DNA from: Solobacterium sp.
GTDB taxonomy: Bacteria > Bacillota_I > Bacilli_A > Erysipelotrichales > Erysipelotrichaceae
NCBI GenBank assembly: GCA_017539385.1
Contig: JAFYHC010000083.1
Coordinates: 1 to 34,438 of the forward strand
Length of the DNA: 34,438 nt
Reading direction: 5' to 3'
The translations under genes were made by a program, and so were the position numbers. Positions 6,628 to 15,272 of this stretch are shown here, in pieces (position 1 is the first letter of the stretch; every line of letters starts with the position of its first letter). The notes under the pieces were generated by a model, which saw only the letters and a list, made by a program, of their open reading frames with translations, did no database searches and was not told where the DNA came from.

Positions 6628-7584
6628 ATGGATATCTCGATCCTTCTCTGGTTCCAGACGATCCGCCAGGCACTTGGACCTGTCTTTGAGACCATTGTCT
6701 CCATTCTCTCGGATACACTGGCCTATTCGGTTGCCGTTGTTCCGTTTATCTGTTACTGGTGTACGGATAAGCAGGCCGGCAAACGCATTATCTATTCCCT
6801 CAGTATCTCGATGTATCTGAACCAGCTGCTCAAAGTTGCTTTCTGCATCTATCGCCCATGGATCCGCGACAGCCGCATACAGCCGGCTCAAGCAGCGCTT
6901 TCTTCCGCAACGGGATATTCTTTCCCCAGCGGTCATACCATGACAGCCGCCTCGGTCTATGGCAGTATGGCACTGCTCTTTAAAGACAGATACCGGAAAC
7001 TGTCCTGGCTGTGTCTCGTGCTTCTGCTTCTGACGGCATTAAGCCGTGTAGTCCTTGGCGTTCATACGCCGCAGGATGTACTTGTCGGGATCATTGCATC
7101 CTTCTTCAGTATCCGCATCGGCTTTTTTCTGGCAGACGGTCCGAAAAGCGACAGCCGGCGTACACTGTATATGATCGCTGCAGGTGTCATCCTGAGTGCG
7201 TTCGGCATCTGGTTTGCCCTTACAAGAAATTATCCGACAGCGATCGTGGATGGCGAACCCCTGGTGGATCCCACCGCCATGATACGCGATGCCATGATGC
7301 ATATTGGTGTCTTTGCCGGTACATTTGCCGGCGGCCTTCTGGAAGAACATACACTGCGTTTTTCCACGGAAGGCACAAGGAAAGAAAAGATCCTGCGGCT
7401 TCTTGGAGGCGCCGTCGGGATCGCATTCTTTGCCCTTTTCAATCATATTCTGCCGGTGGGCGGGCTTCCCTATGCACTGGTTGCTTTTGCCCGCGGTGCA
7501 TTGGCCGCATTGTTTGCCATCTACCTGTATCCGCTTCTGTTTACATTTTACCGAAAGAAAAAAACCGGTCAGAGCAATGTGTGA
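6628..7584 (+). CDS. PAP2-family membrane phosphatase
   Basis: The 318-residue polytopic membrane protein carries the full acid-phosphatase signature: K69 to RP76-77 (Kx6RP), PSGH at 100-103, and SR139-140 with H146 and D150 (SRx5Hx3D). Such enzymes dephosphorylate lipid phosphates, including undecaprenyl pyrophosphate and phosphatidic acid. The C-terminal third (about 165-310) adds further hydrophobic segments beyond the minimal domain. The ATG follows the GH3 stop by 3 bp and has no clear ribosome binding site, so translation is probably coupled. Its last codons overlap a terminator serving the opposing gene. Confidence 0.88.
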   Translation: MDISILLWFQTIRQALGPVFETIVSILSDTLAYSVAVVPFICYWCTDKQAGKRIIYSLSISMYLNQLLKVAFCIYRPWIRDSRIQPAQAALSSATGYSFPSGHTMTAASVYGSMALLFKDRYRKLSWLCLVLLLLTALSRVVLGVHTPQDVLVGIIASFFSIRIGFFLADGPKSDSRRTLYMIAAGVILSAFGIWFALTRNYPTAIVDGEPLVDPTAMIRDAMMHIGVFAGTFAGGLLEEHTLRFSTEGTRKEKILRLLGGAVGIAFFALFNHILPVGGLPYALVAFARGALAALFAIYLYPLLFTFYRKKKTGQSNV

Positions 7585-7589
7585 CCGGT
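7558..7589 (-). terminator. Intrinsic terminator for the minus-strand DUF2974 gene, inside the PAP2 3' end
   Basis: ACCGGTCA (7564-7571) and TGACCGGT (7582-7589) are perfect inverted repeats. On the minus strand the stem is followed by a seven-base T tract (complement of 7558-7564). On the plus strand there is no T tract. The element includes the PAP2 stop codon. Confidence 0.8.
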
Positions 7590-7595
7590 ATTGGC

Positions 7596-8696
7596 TCATT
7601 CGTCTTTCCAGAATGCGCCTTTGACTTCATCCCATATGACACTGGTGCCTGCGGACGCCAGTTTTTTCATGACATCGGTTGCGTGCTGCTGGGCCTCAGG
7701 ATCCACCTCTTTGAGCTCATTCAGGATGGCATTCCATGCCTTGATGGGATTGGCGCTCATTTCCGCTACCGTGCGGATGCCTGCTTTGTGGATGCAGTCA
7801 AATACCATATCCACGGTATCCAGTCTCTCTTTATCACTCAGCCCGGCCAGCCATGTGTCCAGCGTATTATCGAGATAGGTACTGAGTGTTGTGAACTTCG
7901 GACAGGTTTCAAACTGTTTCCCAAGTACGCACCAGGAATAGGGATTGTGCTGCTGGAACATGGATTCACTGCTGCGGATGATGCGTGTGCTGCATTCCAG
8001 CTTCATCAGCCGTCCGATGAATGACGCTTCCGGTGCAATCAGCAGAATCTTTTCATGGATGCGTTCAAACTCCTTTCGGGTAAGGAAATCATCCCGGAAC
8101 CCCGGGCCGTCGCAGGAAACAACTTCCAGAATACGGTCCTGAATATCTTCACGGCACATCGCAGCGCCATAGATGGCAAGATGACCGCCCTTGGAATGAC
8201 CCCCGATCCGTAACGGACGGTCCGTGTGATCGGCAATATAGGTGATATAGGCTGCGGCTTCCCGCTGTCCTTCTGTCCCGGTGCTGCAGGCAAAGTGGAA
8301 ATCCTCCTGCCAGCCGATGATCGTATTGTCCGTGCCGCGGAAGGCAATATAGTCCGTTCCGTCATCCAGTGCAAATGTCACGGCAGAAAACTGCGTGACC
8401 GGATCCGTATCCAGTACATTGACATAACTGCGGGCTGTGATATTGCCGAAGCGCTCACTCGCACCGCACGCTTCCAGTGTCGGTTTTGGATCATAGCCGA
8501 CTTCACTCTGGTTGTAATTATGCGCAATATAACTATCCCGGATCTCCCGGATACTTTTGGCATCCCGATCAAACCCAACGATGTCTTCCATCTTTGTATA
8601 GGCAAGTTCAGTGAAAATCAGATGATCCACTTCATTCACCGGATCCCGTGCAAACGGAAGATCTCCGCGCCAGCGGATATAATCAAGAATATTCAT
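7596..8696 (-). CDS. DUF2974 (Mbeg1-like) lipase-type serine hydrolase
   Basis: The 366-residue protein has an alpha/beta-hydrolase core. Its nucleophile elbow GGHSKGG places the serine at about residue 168, and FRGTDN at 120-125 is the oxyanion-side strand typical of lipase-like DUF2974 proteins. There is no signal peptide or membrane segment, so it should be cytoplasmic. The substrate is unknown, probably an ester. The start at 8696 is chosen over an ATG seven codons upstream because AAAGGA lies about 7 nt before it. The gene is divergent from the Gfo/Idh gene and convergent with the PAP2 gene. Confidence 0.82.
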   Translation of the reverse strand: MNILDYIRWRGDLPFARDPVNEVDHLIFTELAYTKMEDIVGFDRDAKSIREIRDSYIAHNYNQSEVGYDPKPTLEACGASERFGNITARSYVNVLDTDPVTQFSAVTFALDDGTDYIAFRGTDNTIIGWQEDFHFACSTGTEGQREAAAYITYIADHTDRPLRIGGHSKGGHLAIYGAAMCREDIQDRILEVVSCDGPGFRDDFLTRKEFERIHEKILLIAPEASFIGRLMKLECSTRIIRSSESMFQQHNPYSWCVLGKQFETCPKFTTLSTYLDNTLDTWLAGLSDKERLDTVDMVFDCIHKAGIRTVAEMSANPIKAWNAILNELKEVDPEAQQHATDVMKKLASAGTSVIWDEVKGAFWKDE

Positions 8697-8781
8697 ACGT
8701 TTTTCCTTTTTTATCATTCACCAGAAACACGCAAATCGATGAAACTGGTACAATGTATTTATACTACAGAGAGGTACATTC

Positions 8782-9807
8782 ATGCAAAAACTGACAATTG
8801 GATTTATCGGCAACGGCAAGTCTACCAACCGGTATCATAGTCCGTTCATACTGACTCGAAGTGATAAAATGACCATCAAAACGATCTATGCCCGCCATCT
8901 GGACAAGACCGACTGGCCGCGCATTGACAATGTCCGCTACACAGACGATCTTAAGGAAGTGCTGCACGATCCGGACATCGATGTAATCATCGTTACGACC
9001 CCGCACAACGCCCACGCTTCCTATGCAAGACGCGTTCTGGAAGCCGGCAAGCACTGCGTCGTGGAAAAGCCATTTGTCCCGACATCTGCCGAAGCACGCG
9101 AATTATTTGCACTGGCGGAAGAAAAAGGACTTATGCTGCAATGCTATCAGAACCGCCGCTTTGACAGTGATTTCCTCACGGTGCAGAAAGTCATCGAATC
9201 CGGAAAACTCGGCGACCTCTTAGAGTTGGAAATGCATTTTGACTACTATCGTCCCGAGGTCCCGGAAAACATTCATGAATTCCGTCCGGAATGGTCCTAT
9301 CTCTATGGCCATGGCTGTCATACTCTGGACCAGGTCATTTCCTACTTTGGCAGACCGGATCGCATTCACTACGATGTCCGACAATTGCTGGGCGAAGGAC
9401 GCATGAATGACTATTTTGATCTGGATCTCTACTATGGAATTCTTAAAGTTTCCGTTAAGTCATCCTACTTCCGTGTCAAAAGCCGTCCCTCCTTTGTCGT
9501 ATACGGCAAAAAGGGAATGTTTGAAAAATATGCCAAAGACCGTCAGGAAGCAGACCTGAAGAAATTCTATCTGCCAAAAGATCACGCTGACTTCGGCCTG
9601 GATTCCCCGGAAGACTACGGCACCCTCATCTACATGGATGAAAACGGCTACCACGAAGAAAAAGTACCGAGTGTGCGCGGTGATTATGCACGCTACTATG
9701 ATGCATTGTATGAAACACTGATCAACGGTGCTCCGCAATTGGTCAGACCGGAAGAAACCATCCTGCAATTGGAGATCCTGGAGACCGGCGTTAAAAACAT
9801 GCATTAA
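8782..9807 (+). CDS. Gfo/Idh/MocA-family NAD(P)-dependent oxidoreductase
   Basis: This 341-residue soluble dehydrogenase has the N-terminal Rossmann fold (GFIGNG at 7-12, VIIVTTPHNAHA at 68-79), the EKP motif at 95-97 whose lysine aids catalysis, and GHGCHTLDQ near 176-184 with the H180/D183 pair typical of the family. Relatives oxidise or reduce cyclitols and sugars, and the substrate here is not evident. GAGAGG lies before the ATG. It is transcribed away from the DUF2974 gene from an 85-bp intergenic region holding TACAAT (8749-8754) and TATACT (8760-8765) as -10 candidates. The next genes have their own promoter. Confidence 0.9.
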   Translation: MQKLTIGFIGNGKSTNRYHSPFILTRSDKMTIKTIYARHLDKTDWPRIDNVRYTDDLKEVLHDPDIDVIIVTTPHNAHASYARRVLEAGKHCVVEKPFVPTSAEARELFALAEEKGLMLQCYQNRRFDSDFLTVQKVIESGKLGDLLELEMHFDYYRPEVPENIHEFRPEWSYLYGHGCHTLDQVISYFGRPDRIHYDVRQLLGEGRMNDYFDLDLYYGILKVSVKSSYFRVKSRPSFVVYGKKGMFEKYAKDRQEADLKKFYLPKDHADFGLDSPEDYGTLIYMDENGYHEEKVPSVRGDYARYYDALYETLINGAPQLVRPEETILQLEILETGVKNMH

Positions 9808-9817
9808 CATTATTATG

Positions 9818-9845
9818 TTCACAATTTCACAAAAGTATTTATAAT
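9818..9845 (+). promoter_or_regulatory. Promoter of the nfnAB operon
   Basis: TTCACA (9818-9823) and a perfect TATAAT (9840-9845) are 16 bp apart. The transcript would begin near 9852, which excludes the ATG at 9851 as a start and supports initiation at 9875. Confidence 0.75.
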
Positions 9846-9874
9846 ACAGTATGGAAATATGGAGGAAAACCTAT

Positions 9875-10729
9875 ATGTATCGGATCGTCAGTAAAAAACC
9901 GCTGAACTCTACCGTTACCCAGATGGAGATCGAAGCTCCCCTGGTTGCCAGAAAAGCAAAGCCGGGACAGTTCATCATCCTGCGTGTGGATGAAGACGGA
10001 GAACGCATCCCGCTGACCATTGCCGGCAGCGATGCAGAAAAAGGCACTGTCAAGATCATTTTCCAGATCGTCGGCGGTACAACAGAGAAACTGAATCATA
10101 AAGAAGAAGGTGAATATCTGCAGGATTTTGCAGGTCCTCTGGGTGTCGCTACACATACCGAAGGCATTAAGAAAGTATGCATCGTCGGCGGCGGTGTCGG
10201 CTGTGCCATCGCTATGCCGGTTGCTCAGGAATTCCATCGTCTTGGTGCAGAAGTCACCAGCATCATCGGATTCCGCAATAAAGATATCCTTATCCTGGAA
10301 GATGAATTCAAAGCATGTTCCGACCGTCTGTTCGTTATGACAGATGACGGTTCCTATGCCCGCAAAGGCAACGTTACCGTCCCGTTAAAGGAAATGCTCG
10401 AAGCAGGTGAAACATTCGATATGATCATCACGATCGGACCGCTGATCATGATGAAATTCGTTGTTCTTGCGGCAAAGCCGTACAATGTTCCGGTCACCGT
10501 ATCCATGAACCCGATCATGATCGACGGCACCGGCATGTGCGGATGCTGCAGACTCACGCTGCACCAGGACGGCAAGGCTGTCACAAAGTTTGCCTGTGTT
10601 GACGGACCGGACTTCAACGGCTACGAAGTAGACTTCGATGAAGCAATGTCCAGAAACCGCATGTATGCAGACTTTGAAGCACACGCAAGAGAAGAAGCGT
10701 GCAACCTGTTTAAGAAGGGAGAAAACTGA
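9875..10729 (+). CDS. nfnA: NfnA, ferredoxin-NADP+ reductase subunit alpha (FAD, 2Fe-2S)
   Basis: This 284-residue flavoprotein belongs to the ferredoxin reductase/PyrK-like family. The FAD site RIPLTIAG lies near residue 44, the NAD-binding GGGVGCA near 105, and the C-terminal 2Fe-2S ligands are D217 and the cysteines at 222, 224/225 and 241 (DGTGMCGCC region). An Asp-plus-three-Cys ligand set at this site is what is known for NfnA. With NfnB it forms the electron-bifurcating NADH-dependent reduced ferredoxin:NADP+ oxidoreductase. The start at 9875 follows GGAGG by about 9 nt. The start of nfnB is 1 bp past the stop codon. Confidence 0.9.
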   Translation: MYRIVSKKPLNSTVTQMEIEAPLVARKAKPGQFIILRVDEDGERIPLTIAGSDAEKGTVKIIFQIVGGTTEKLNHKEEGEYLQDFAGPLGVATHTEGIKKVCIVGGGVGCAIAMPVAQEFHRLGAEVTSIIGFRNKDILILEDEFKACSDRLFVMTDDGSYARKGNVTVPLKEMLEAGETFDMIITIGPLIMMKFVVLAAKPYNVPVTVSMNPIMIDGTGMCGCCRLTLHQDGKAVTKFACVDGPDFNGYEVDFDEAMSRNRMYADFEAHAREEACNLFKKGEN

Positions 10730-10730
10730 G

Positions 10731-12137
10731 ATGGCGATCAATCCGAAAAAACATGAGATGCCGACGCAGGAACCGTCGGTAAGAGCGCATAACTTCAACG
10801 AAGTCGCACTTGGATATACTGAAGAGATCGCAGTATCGGAAGCACAGCGCTGCCTGAACTGCAAAAACCAGCCATGTGTTGCAGGATGCCCTGTTAACAT
10901 TCATATCCCGGAATTCATCGCACAGATCAAGACCGGCAACTTCGAAGAAGCATACCAGATCATTTCCCAGACATCCTCTCTGCCGGCAGTCTGCGGCCGT
11001 GTATGTCCGCAGGAATCCCAGTGCGAATCCAAATGTACGCTGGGCATCAAATTTGAACCGGTCGGCATCGGCCGTCTGGAGCGCTTTGTTGCAGATCTGC
11101 ACAACAGCCGCAGCGACGTCACTGTCAATGTTCCGGAAAGCAACGGACACAAAGTTGCTGTTGTCGGTTCCGGTCCGAGCGGACTGACCTGTGCAGGCGA
11201 CCTCGCAAAGAAGGGATACAAGATCACGATCTACGAAGCACTGCATACAGCAGGCGGCGTACTGGTCTATGGTATTCCGGAATTCCGTCTTCCGAAGTCC
11301 ATCGTTGCTAAGGAAGTCGAAACACTGAAGCAGCTTGGTGTTGATGTTGAAACCAACGTCATCATCGGCAAGACCCTGACGATCGATGAACTGTTCGATA
11401 TGGGCTATGAAGCTGTATTCGTCGGTTCCGGTGCAGGACTCCCGAATTTCATGAACATCCCGGGTGAATCCCTCAAGGGTGTCTACTCCGCAAATGAATT
11501 CCTGACCCGTTCCAACCTCATGAAGGCATACCGGAATGATCCGGTCACACCGATCATGAAGGGCGGAAAAGTCGCTGTTGTCGGCGGCGGCAACGTTGCA
11601 ATGGATGCCGCAAGAACCGCTCTGCGTCTTGGTGCAGAAAAGGTCTATATCGTATACCGCAGATCTCTGGAAGAACTGCCGGCACGTAAGGAAGAAGTCG
11701 AGCACGCTATGGAAGAAGGCATTGAATTCCTCCTGCTGCACAATCCGCTGGAAATCCTGGGATACAACAACCCGGATGACCCAAGAGACCCGAAGAACGG
11801 CTTCGTTACCGGCATGAAGTGCATCAAGATGGAACTTGGTGAACCGGATGCCAGCGGCAGAAGACGTCCGATCCCGGTACCAGGCAGTGAATTTGAAATC
11901 GATGTCGATACAGTCGTCATGGCCATCGGTACATCTCCGAACCCGCTGATCAAGAACACAACAGCCGGTCTGGAAGTCAACCGCAAAGGCGGCATCATCG
12001 TCAACGAAGACGGTCTCACCACCCGCAAAGGCGTTTATGCCGGCGGTGATGCAGTTACCGGTGCTGCTACAGTTATCTCCGCCATGGGTGCAGGCAAGCT
12101 CGCTGCCAAGTCCATTGACGAATATCTGAACGCATAA
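10731..12137 (+). CDS. nfnB: NfnB, FAD and 4Fe-4S subunit (GltD-like)
   Basis: The 468-residue subunit resembles the glutamate synthase small subunit. Eight N-terminal cysteines (41, 44, 49, 53, 88, 92, 98, 102) can hold two 4Fe-4S clusters, followed by an FAD fold (GSGPSG at 146-151) and an NADPH fold (GGGNVAMDAAR at 285-295). On its own it could be read as a free-standing glutamate synthase small subunit (gltA), but the adjacent nfnA makes NfnB the better call. AAGGGAG precedes the ATG, which comes one base after the nfnA stop, so translation is coupled. The complex balances NADH, NADPH and ferredoxin pools in anaerobes. Confidence 0.92.
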   Translation: MAINPKKHEMPTQEPSVRAHNFNEVALGYTEEIAVSEAQRCLNCKNQPCVAGCPVNIHIPEFIAQIKTGNFEEAYQIISQTSSLPAVCGRVCPQESQCESKCTLGIKFEPVGIGRLERFVADLHNSRSDVTVNVPESNGHKVAVVGSGPSGLTCAGDLAKKGYKITIYEALHTAGGVLVYGIPEFRLPKSIVAKEVETLKQLGVDVETNVIIGKTLTIDELFDMGYEAVFVGSGAGLPNFMNIPGESLKGVYSANEFLTRSNLMKAYRNDPVTPIMKGGKVAVVGGGNVAMDAARTALRLGAEKVYIVYRRSLEELPARKEEVEHAMEEGIEFLLLHNPLEILGYNNPDDPRDPKNGFVTGMKCIKMELGEPDASGRRRPIPVPGSEFEIDVDTVVMAIGTSPNPLIKNTTAGLEVNRKGGIIVNEDGLTTRKGVYAGGDAVTGAATVISAMGAGKLAAKSIDEYLNA

Positions 12138-12154
12138 GCAGATTCGATACGATG

Positions 12155-12187
12155 AACCATGTCTGAATGAACCAGACATGGTTTTTT
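12155..12187 (+). terminator. Intrinsic terminator after nfnB
   Basis: AACCATGTCTG (12155-12165) pairs with CAGACATGGTT (12173-12183) around a 7-nt loop and runs into a T tract ending at 12187. Confidence 0.95.
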
Positions 12188-12243
12188 AAATTTTCTGCGG
12201 GCATTGAGATTGTATTGTGCAGGCATATCCGATAGAGTAGTCA

Positions 12244-12265
12244 CCGTACAGCATGTTCTGTACGG
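12244..12265 (+). promoter_or_regulatory. Inverted repeat overlapping the MATE Shine-Dalgarno
   Basis: CCGTACAG (12244-12251) and CTGTACGG (12258-12265) are a perfect 8-bp inverted repeat with a CATGTT spacer. The last two bases are also the first two of the ribosome binding site GGAGG (12264-12268) of the MATE gene. It may be a repressor operator or an RNA stem that limits translation. Confidence 0.5.
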
Positions 12266-12273
12266 AGGCACGT

Positions 12274-13617
12274 ATGAAACAGACCGACCGCAAGATCCTG
12301 CGAATTCTGATCCCGGTGATCCTGGAAAATGCATTGATGACATTATCGACAATGATCCTGACAGGATATATCGGCAGACTGACAGTATCGGAGATCAGCT
12401 ATTACGGACTGCAGAACCGTATCTATGGCATTTACTATATGCTGTTCAAAGGCATTGCCGTCGGTGTACTGGTGCTGATCGGCGCAGCGGCCGGCAAAGG
12501 GGATAAAGAAGAATGCCACAGACTGCTGAAAAACAGCTATGTGGATGTATTCCCGGCGGCGCTGTTATTGCTGGGTCTTGTGTATCTGTTCTCACGGCCG
12601 ATCCTTTCCATCATGACCGCAGATCCGGATCTGCTCGATGGCGCAGAATCCTTCCTGCATCAGACCATGTGGTTTTTTCCGCTCATGTCGGTGGTCGCGC
12701 TGAATGCATCGGCCTTCCAGGCAAACGGCAACACACGCACACCGATGATGATCGCTGCGTTAGGCGATCTGGTGAACATTGTGCTTGGCTATGTACTGAT
12801 CTTCGGCGTGGGTGAGTTTGGCGGATTCGGCCTGCGTGGCGCAGCTATGTCGCAGAATATATCGTTTGTGGTGATGCTTTTAGCAGGCTTCTTCTTTCTG
12901 TATGGAAGACATGGGCTGTTTGAAGGCCATCTCCTCTTGTTTCCGGGCATGCGTCTTTCCACAGTGAAAGAAATCTACCGTGTGGGCATACCGGCTTCGC
13001 TGGAATCTTCCGCATGGCAGATCGCTACGATCTTTATCAGCCGTGTCATCCTGCTGTATGGCAAGGATACGTATGCCGCATACCAGCTTGGTTTGCAGGC
13101 GGAGGGCTTCTGCGATATCATGTCCGCCGGCTTCATGACGGCAGCGCTCAGTCTTTCATCCAATGCTCTTGGCGCAGGTGACTACGAAGCACATCGTGTC
13201 AGCTACCAGAGACTGGTGCATTTCGGTTTGATCATCAGTGTGATCACGATGCTGTATCTGGTATTCCTTTCCCGCTTCACGCTGCACTTATTGACGGATA
13301 AGGAAGAACTGGTGACCATTGCATTATTGTATATGCGGTTAATGATACTGTCGCAGATCCCCCAGCATCTGCAGAAGATCTGTGCGGGGTATATCCGTAC
13401 TGCCGGCTATGCCAAGACACCGATGCTGATCTCATTGACCGGACTTTGGGTGGTGCGTGTGCCGCTGTCCATCCTGGCTGGACAAATTCTGCATCTGCCG
13501 GTATTCTGGCTGTGGCTGATCTTTGACCTGGACCAGTGGACCAGGTATTTGCTGGCATTGTGGCTAATGAAAAAAGATAAGATCCTGCAGTACGATACAA
13601 AGCTGCAGAATGCATAA
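12274..13617 (+). CDS. MATE-family multidrug/cation antiporter
   Basis: The 447-residue protein has about twelve hydrophobic segments arranged as two related six-helix halves, the size and layout of MATE exporters such as NorM and DinF. MATE-like features include the N-terminal IPVILENALMTL helix, GYIGRLTVSE in the TM1-TM2 region and a mid-protein AAMSQNISF segment. It would export organic cations or drugs using a Na+ or H+ gradient. The start at 12274 follows GGAGG by 5 nt; the ATG at 12253 lies inside the inverted repeat and lacks a ribosome binding site. It is a single-gene unit closed by a terminator. Confidence 0.9.
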   Translation: MKQTDRKILRILIPVILENALMTLSTMILTGYIGRLTVSEISYYGLQNRIYGIYYMLFKGIAVGVLVLIGAAAGKGDKEECHRLLKNSYVDVFPAALLLLGLVYLFSRPILSIMTADPDLLDGAESFLHQTMWFFPLMSVVALNASAFQANGNTRTPMMIAALGDLVNIVLGYVLIFGVGEFGGFGLRGAAMSQNISFVVMLLAGFFFLYGRHGLFEGHLLLFPGMRLSTVKEIYRVGIPASLESSAWQIATIFISRVILLYGKDTYAAYQLGLQAEGFCDIMSAGFMTAALSLSSNALGAGDYEAHRVSYQRLVHFGLIISVITMLYLVFLSRFTLHLLTDKEELVTIALLYMRLMILSQIPQHLQKICAGYIRTAGYAKTPMLISLTGLWVVRVPLSILAGQILHLPVFWLWLIFDLDQWTRYLLALWLMKKDKILQYDTKLQNA

Positions 13618-13626
13618 GCAATCTAG

Positions 13627-13655
13627 AGACTGCCTCTGACACGGGCAGTCTTTTT
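13627..13655 (+). terminator. Intrinsic terminator after the MATE gene
   Basis: AGACTGCC (13627-13634) pairs with GGCAGTCT (13644-13651) and is followed by Ts to 13655. It isolates the MATE gene from the next operon. Confidence 0.93.
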
Positions 13656-13677
13656 ACATGGTGCAGGAATTGTCCGC

Positions 13678-13683
13678 TATAAT
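13678..13683 (+). promoter_or_regulatory. -10 element of the ART-ABC operon
   Basis: A perfect TATAAT at 13678-13683 lies about 50 bp before the first gene and just after the MATE terminator. No good -35 is present at 16-18 bp (TACATG at 13655-13660 is poor), so the promoter may need an activator or be weak. Confidence 0.5.
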
Positions 13684-13734
13684 TGTAAAGACGCAGAAAG
13701 ACCAAAGCAGCTGTGCTGGAGGAGGGTTCACATC

Positions 13735-14505
13735 ATGATCGATCCGAAAGAAATACAGGCATTACGATGCTATGAAGGGGATGTGCAGAATACATCCGAT
13801 CCATTCTGGGGTGATGGCAAAATGTATGTGACATGGAATGCTATCCTGTTTGACGGAATGACGACCGAAGCAGCACGCTGTGCAGAGGGAAGAAGACTGA
13901 ATCCTGCCTTTCTGGTGGATGATGAACGCTTCCTGTCGCTGACCAGGCATCTGCTGTCTGCTTTGCACAGGATGCCAAAAGACGGTGTGCGCCATGCATA
14001 CCGGGTAGAGCGTCTGGCAGATTATGCTGTCATGAAAGCAAGCGGTATATTGCCGTCGTTTATTTCCACATCCACCGGCGGCTTTCTCGACAGCTATACC
14101 GATAAGAAACAGCTGGTATTGATGGAATTCGACATCATGCCGGAAACACTGTGGGGAGAGCTGGGGGTGCTTCTTCCTGCCTATGCAAAGGCAGAAGAAG
14201 CAGAGATCCTTATCGCACCCTATCAGTCCATAACCATGCAGGAAGAACCGCTTCCTGCGCAATACCGGAATATACATGATGCATGTGGTGAGTCGCCTGC
14301 GGTATACTGTAAAGTGCGTACCGGCACCTATCGTGCACAGTTATCTGCAGCAGAAGCAGACACATCCATAGAGGCAAATAAACGCGTCTATGAAGCGCTC
14401 AATGCACACCTTGTGCCGGAAGAAGACGATGTACGCAGCTATCTTGCATACAAAGCAAAGATGCATAACAGGATATACAGGATGATGGAGGAGTACAGCA
14501 GATGA
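13735..14505 (+). CDS. Putative ADP-ribosyltransferase-fold protein, first gene of an ABC operon
   Basis: The 256-residue protein has no signal peptide or membrane segment. Three motifs appear in the order and spacing of R-S-E class mono-ADP-ribosyltransferases. They are R90 in HAYRVERL, the STS motif in SFISTSTGG (S111-S113), and a final ExE in AEEAEILIAPYQS (E155, E157) followed by the usual hydrophobic strand. The N-terminal 85 residues, including the FWGDGKMYVTWNAILFDG segment, form a helical lead-in I do not recognise. I know of no characterised close relative, so the function is open. GGAGGAGGG at 13719-13727 precedes the ATG. The stop overlaps the next start as ATGA, tying its translation to the ABC transporter genes. 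Confidence 0.55.
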   Translation: MIDPKEIQALRCYEGDVQNTSDPFWGDGKMYVTWNAILFDGMTTEAARCAEGRRLNPAFLVDDERFLSLTRHLLSALHRMPKDGVRHAYRVERLADYAVMKASGILPSFISTSTGGFLDSYTDKKQLVLMEFDIMPETLWGELGVLLPAYAKAEEAEILIAPYQSITMQEEPLPAQYRNIHDACGESPAVYCKVRTGTYRAQLSAAEADTSIEANKRVYEALNAHLVPEEDDVRSYLAYKAKMHNRIYRMMEEYSR

Positions 14506-15272
14506 GTGAATATGTACTGGAAGCGAAAAAACTGACAAAGATCTACAATGCCAATACACCCAATGCATTTGAAGCCCTGCATGCGATCGATTTTCAGGTG
14601 AAGGAAGGGGAGTTCATCGGAATCATGGGACCGTCCGGTTCCGGTAAATCCACCTTTATAAACAACATCTCTACGATCGATACATATACCTCTGGCTTTG
14701 TATATATCAACGGAATTGAGACACGGCGCATGACAGCCAACCAGATGGGACGTTTCCGCTATGAGAATCTGGGATTTATCTTCCAGGACTTCAATCTGCT
14801 GGATACGCATACGCTGTATGAGAATATTGCCCTGCCATTGTCGCTTGCCCATGTGGACAAGGCGGTGATCGATCAGCGGGTAAAAGAACTGGCTGCACAG
14901 ATGAAGATCGATACTCTGCTGCACAAACGTCCCAATGAATGCTCAGGGGGACAGAGACAGCGTGCTGCCATTTGCCGTGCACTGGTCAACCATCCCCGCA
15001 TCATTGTGGCAGATGAACCGACCGGCAATCTGGACAGTGCCAATTCAGCAGAATTAATGAAGATCCTGCGGCGGCTGAATGAGGAGGAAGGCGTTACGAT
15101 CGTCATGGTCACCCACGATCCTTTGGTGACCTCCTATACATCCCGCTTCGTCTATCTCAAAGACGGATACATCGAAAGCGTCACAGAGCGCGGAAACATG
15201 ACACAGGAAGAATACTTCCATGCAATCGTGGAAGTGAATTCGGCGGAAAGCCGGGAAGTGCTGGCAGAATGA
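14502..15272 (+). CDS. BceA-like ABC transporter ATP-binding protein
   Basis: The 256-residue ATPase has Walker A GPSGSGKS (43-50), Q95, signature SGGQ (148-151), Walker B IIVADEP (167-173) with TGNLDSA as D-loop, and H205. The IMGPSGSGKS and NNISTIDTYTSG text is close to the BceA/VraD/YxdL family, which powers peptide-antibiotic resistance or sensing permeases. It starts with an ATGA overlap on the ART-like gene and ends with an ATGA overlap on the permease, a strictly coupled three-gene unit. No BceR/BceS two-component pair is adjacent. Confidence 0.9.
   Translation: MSEYVLEAKKLTKIYNANTPNAFEALHAIDFQVKEGEFIGIMGPSGSGKSTFINNISTIDTYTSGFVYINGIETRRMTANQMGRFRYENLGFIFQDFNLLDTHTLYENIALPLSLAHVDKAVIDQRVKELAAQMKIDTLLHKRPNECSGGQRQRAAICRALVNHPRIIVADEPTGNLDSANSAELMKILRRLNEEEGVTIVMVTHDPLVTSYTSRFVYLKDGYIESVTERGNMTQEEYFHAIVEVNSAESREVLAE

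Noticed and set aside
10731-12137. Glutamate synthase small subunit as the call for the GltD-like gene
   Set aside because: No large subunit is present and the coupled upstream gene is an NfnA flavoprotein, so NfnB fits better.
10710-12179. Very long (489-codon) open frame on the minus strand across nfnB
   Set aside because: It lies antisense to a fully motif-bearing NfnB gene, has cysteine-rich random-looking content and crosses the terminator; it is a by-product of codon bias.
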